From Roseburia sp. (GTDB lineage: Bacteria > Bacillota > Clostridia > Lachnospirales > Lachnospiraceae): DNA of 41,889 nucleotides. The stretch spans positions 1 to 41,889 of the forward strand of contig JALEKJ010000038.1 of assembly GCA_022771695.1 (NCBI GenBank). The letters are read 5' to 3'. Positions within the stretch are counted from its first letter, which is position 1. Each line of letters opens with the position of its first letter. Position numbers and translations under genes: made by a program. The notes beneath the pieces were generated by a model that did not search any database, was not told the origin of the DNA, and saw nothing but the letters and a program-made list of their open reading frames with translations. Below, in pieces: positions 41,720 to 41,889 of the stretch.

Positions 41720-41759
41720 CAAAAAATGTACCGGAACCCCTTATGGGTCCACGGTACAT
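41720..41759 (-). terminator. Terminator of the gene at the right edge
   Basis: ATGTACCG (41726-41733) pairs with CGGTACAT (41752-41759), with an inner ACCC/GGGT stem after an internal loop. On the minus strand TTTTTT follows. Confidence 0.8.
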
Positions 41760-41782
41760 CCTCAAATTTTCTATCATTCCAT

Positions 41783-41889
41783 TTACTTCTGTATGGTTGC
41801 CTGAATCACATCCTGCATATCGTAAAAGCCTGCCACCTTTCCCGCAAGGAATTTTGCAGCCTCCACCGCACCTTTCCCAAATACACTTC
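41783..41889 (-). CDS. dapB: 3' end of a gene resembling dapB (dihydrodipicolinate reductase), partial
   Basis: The last 107 bases hold the C-terminal 35 codons or so of a minus-strand gene that continues beyond the window. The readable residues SVFGKGAVEAAKFLAGK and then GFYDMQDVIQ before the TAA resemble the C-terminus of 4-hydroxy-tetrahydrodipicolinate reductase (compare the usual ending with GA..AA..L.GK..G.Y.M.DVL). A terminator follows at 41720-41759. If correct, it is a step in lysine and diaminopimelate synthesis. The fragment is short, so the call rests on one motif. Confidence 0.6.
   Translation of the reverse strand, partial: SVFGKGAVEAAKFLAGKVAGFYDMQDVIQATIQK

Overview
The window looks like a chromosomal segment of a low-to-mid GC anaerobic member of the Firmicutes, most likely Lachnospiraceae or a close Clostridia relative. 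The evidence is established gene families and gene order: the ireB-ruvX-DUF1292-rnj-mltG'-trmR-U32 cluster, a BMP/Nup nucleoside ABC system, a class III fructose-bisphosphatase, a carboxyspermidine-type polyamine operon and a short type I holin-like toxin. Ribosome-binding sites are strong AGGAGG types and several starts are GTG or TTG. Nearly all genes lie on the minus strand. No rRNA, tRNA, CRISPR array or intact insertion sequence was seen.

Layout. 1-356 is an AT-rich non-coding stretch with inverted repeats and a hairpin-rich leader. 357-1295 is an Rpn-type PD-(D/E)XK nuclease/transposase-like gene. 1360-2448 is trpS. 2573-7564 is a nucleoside uptake operon (BMP lipoprotein, double ATPase, two permeases). 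7721-8812 is a YtvI/AI-2E family membrane protein. 8953-15215 is a long minus-strand operon: ireB, ruvX, a DUF1292 gene, RNase J, an MltG remnant, the tRNA methyltransferase TrmR, a U32/TrhP protein and a beta-propeller lactonase. mtaB (15314-16621) and a Crh/HPr-like gene (16729-16959) diverge. 17010-21226 is prmA-rsmE-iscS-thiI. These neighbouring units carry several rRNA, ribosomal-protein and tRNA modification enzymes.

21461-23524 is a chemoreceptor. 23682-25974 is a polar amino acid ABC transporter whose lipoprotein/permease fusion carries a substrate-binding domain with its two halves in swapped order. 26084-26833 is an unknown protein with nuclease-like motifs and a possible winged helix. 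26834-27246 hides a 31-codon holin-like type I toxin gene flanked by complementary arms. Then follow lysA, azlCD, a lytic transglycosylase and a marR regulator.

31206-38201 is a polyamine operon in the transcription order speA, speE, carboxy(nor)spermidine dehydrogenase, nspC, aguA, aguB. It encodes arginine to agmatine to N-carbamoylputrescine to putrescine to carboxyspermidine to spermidine, plus an unexpected SpeE homologue without a visible SpeD. It is preceded by an approximately 500-nt leader with many hairpins and an internal terminator. The window closes with nfo, fbp (class III) and the 3' end of a gene that looks like dapB.

The observations most worth a second look are the permuted substrate-binding/permease fusion, the toxin with its long-range pairing, the structured leader upstream of speA, and a two-copy intergenic hairpin with a compensatory base change.
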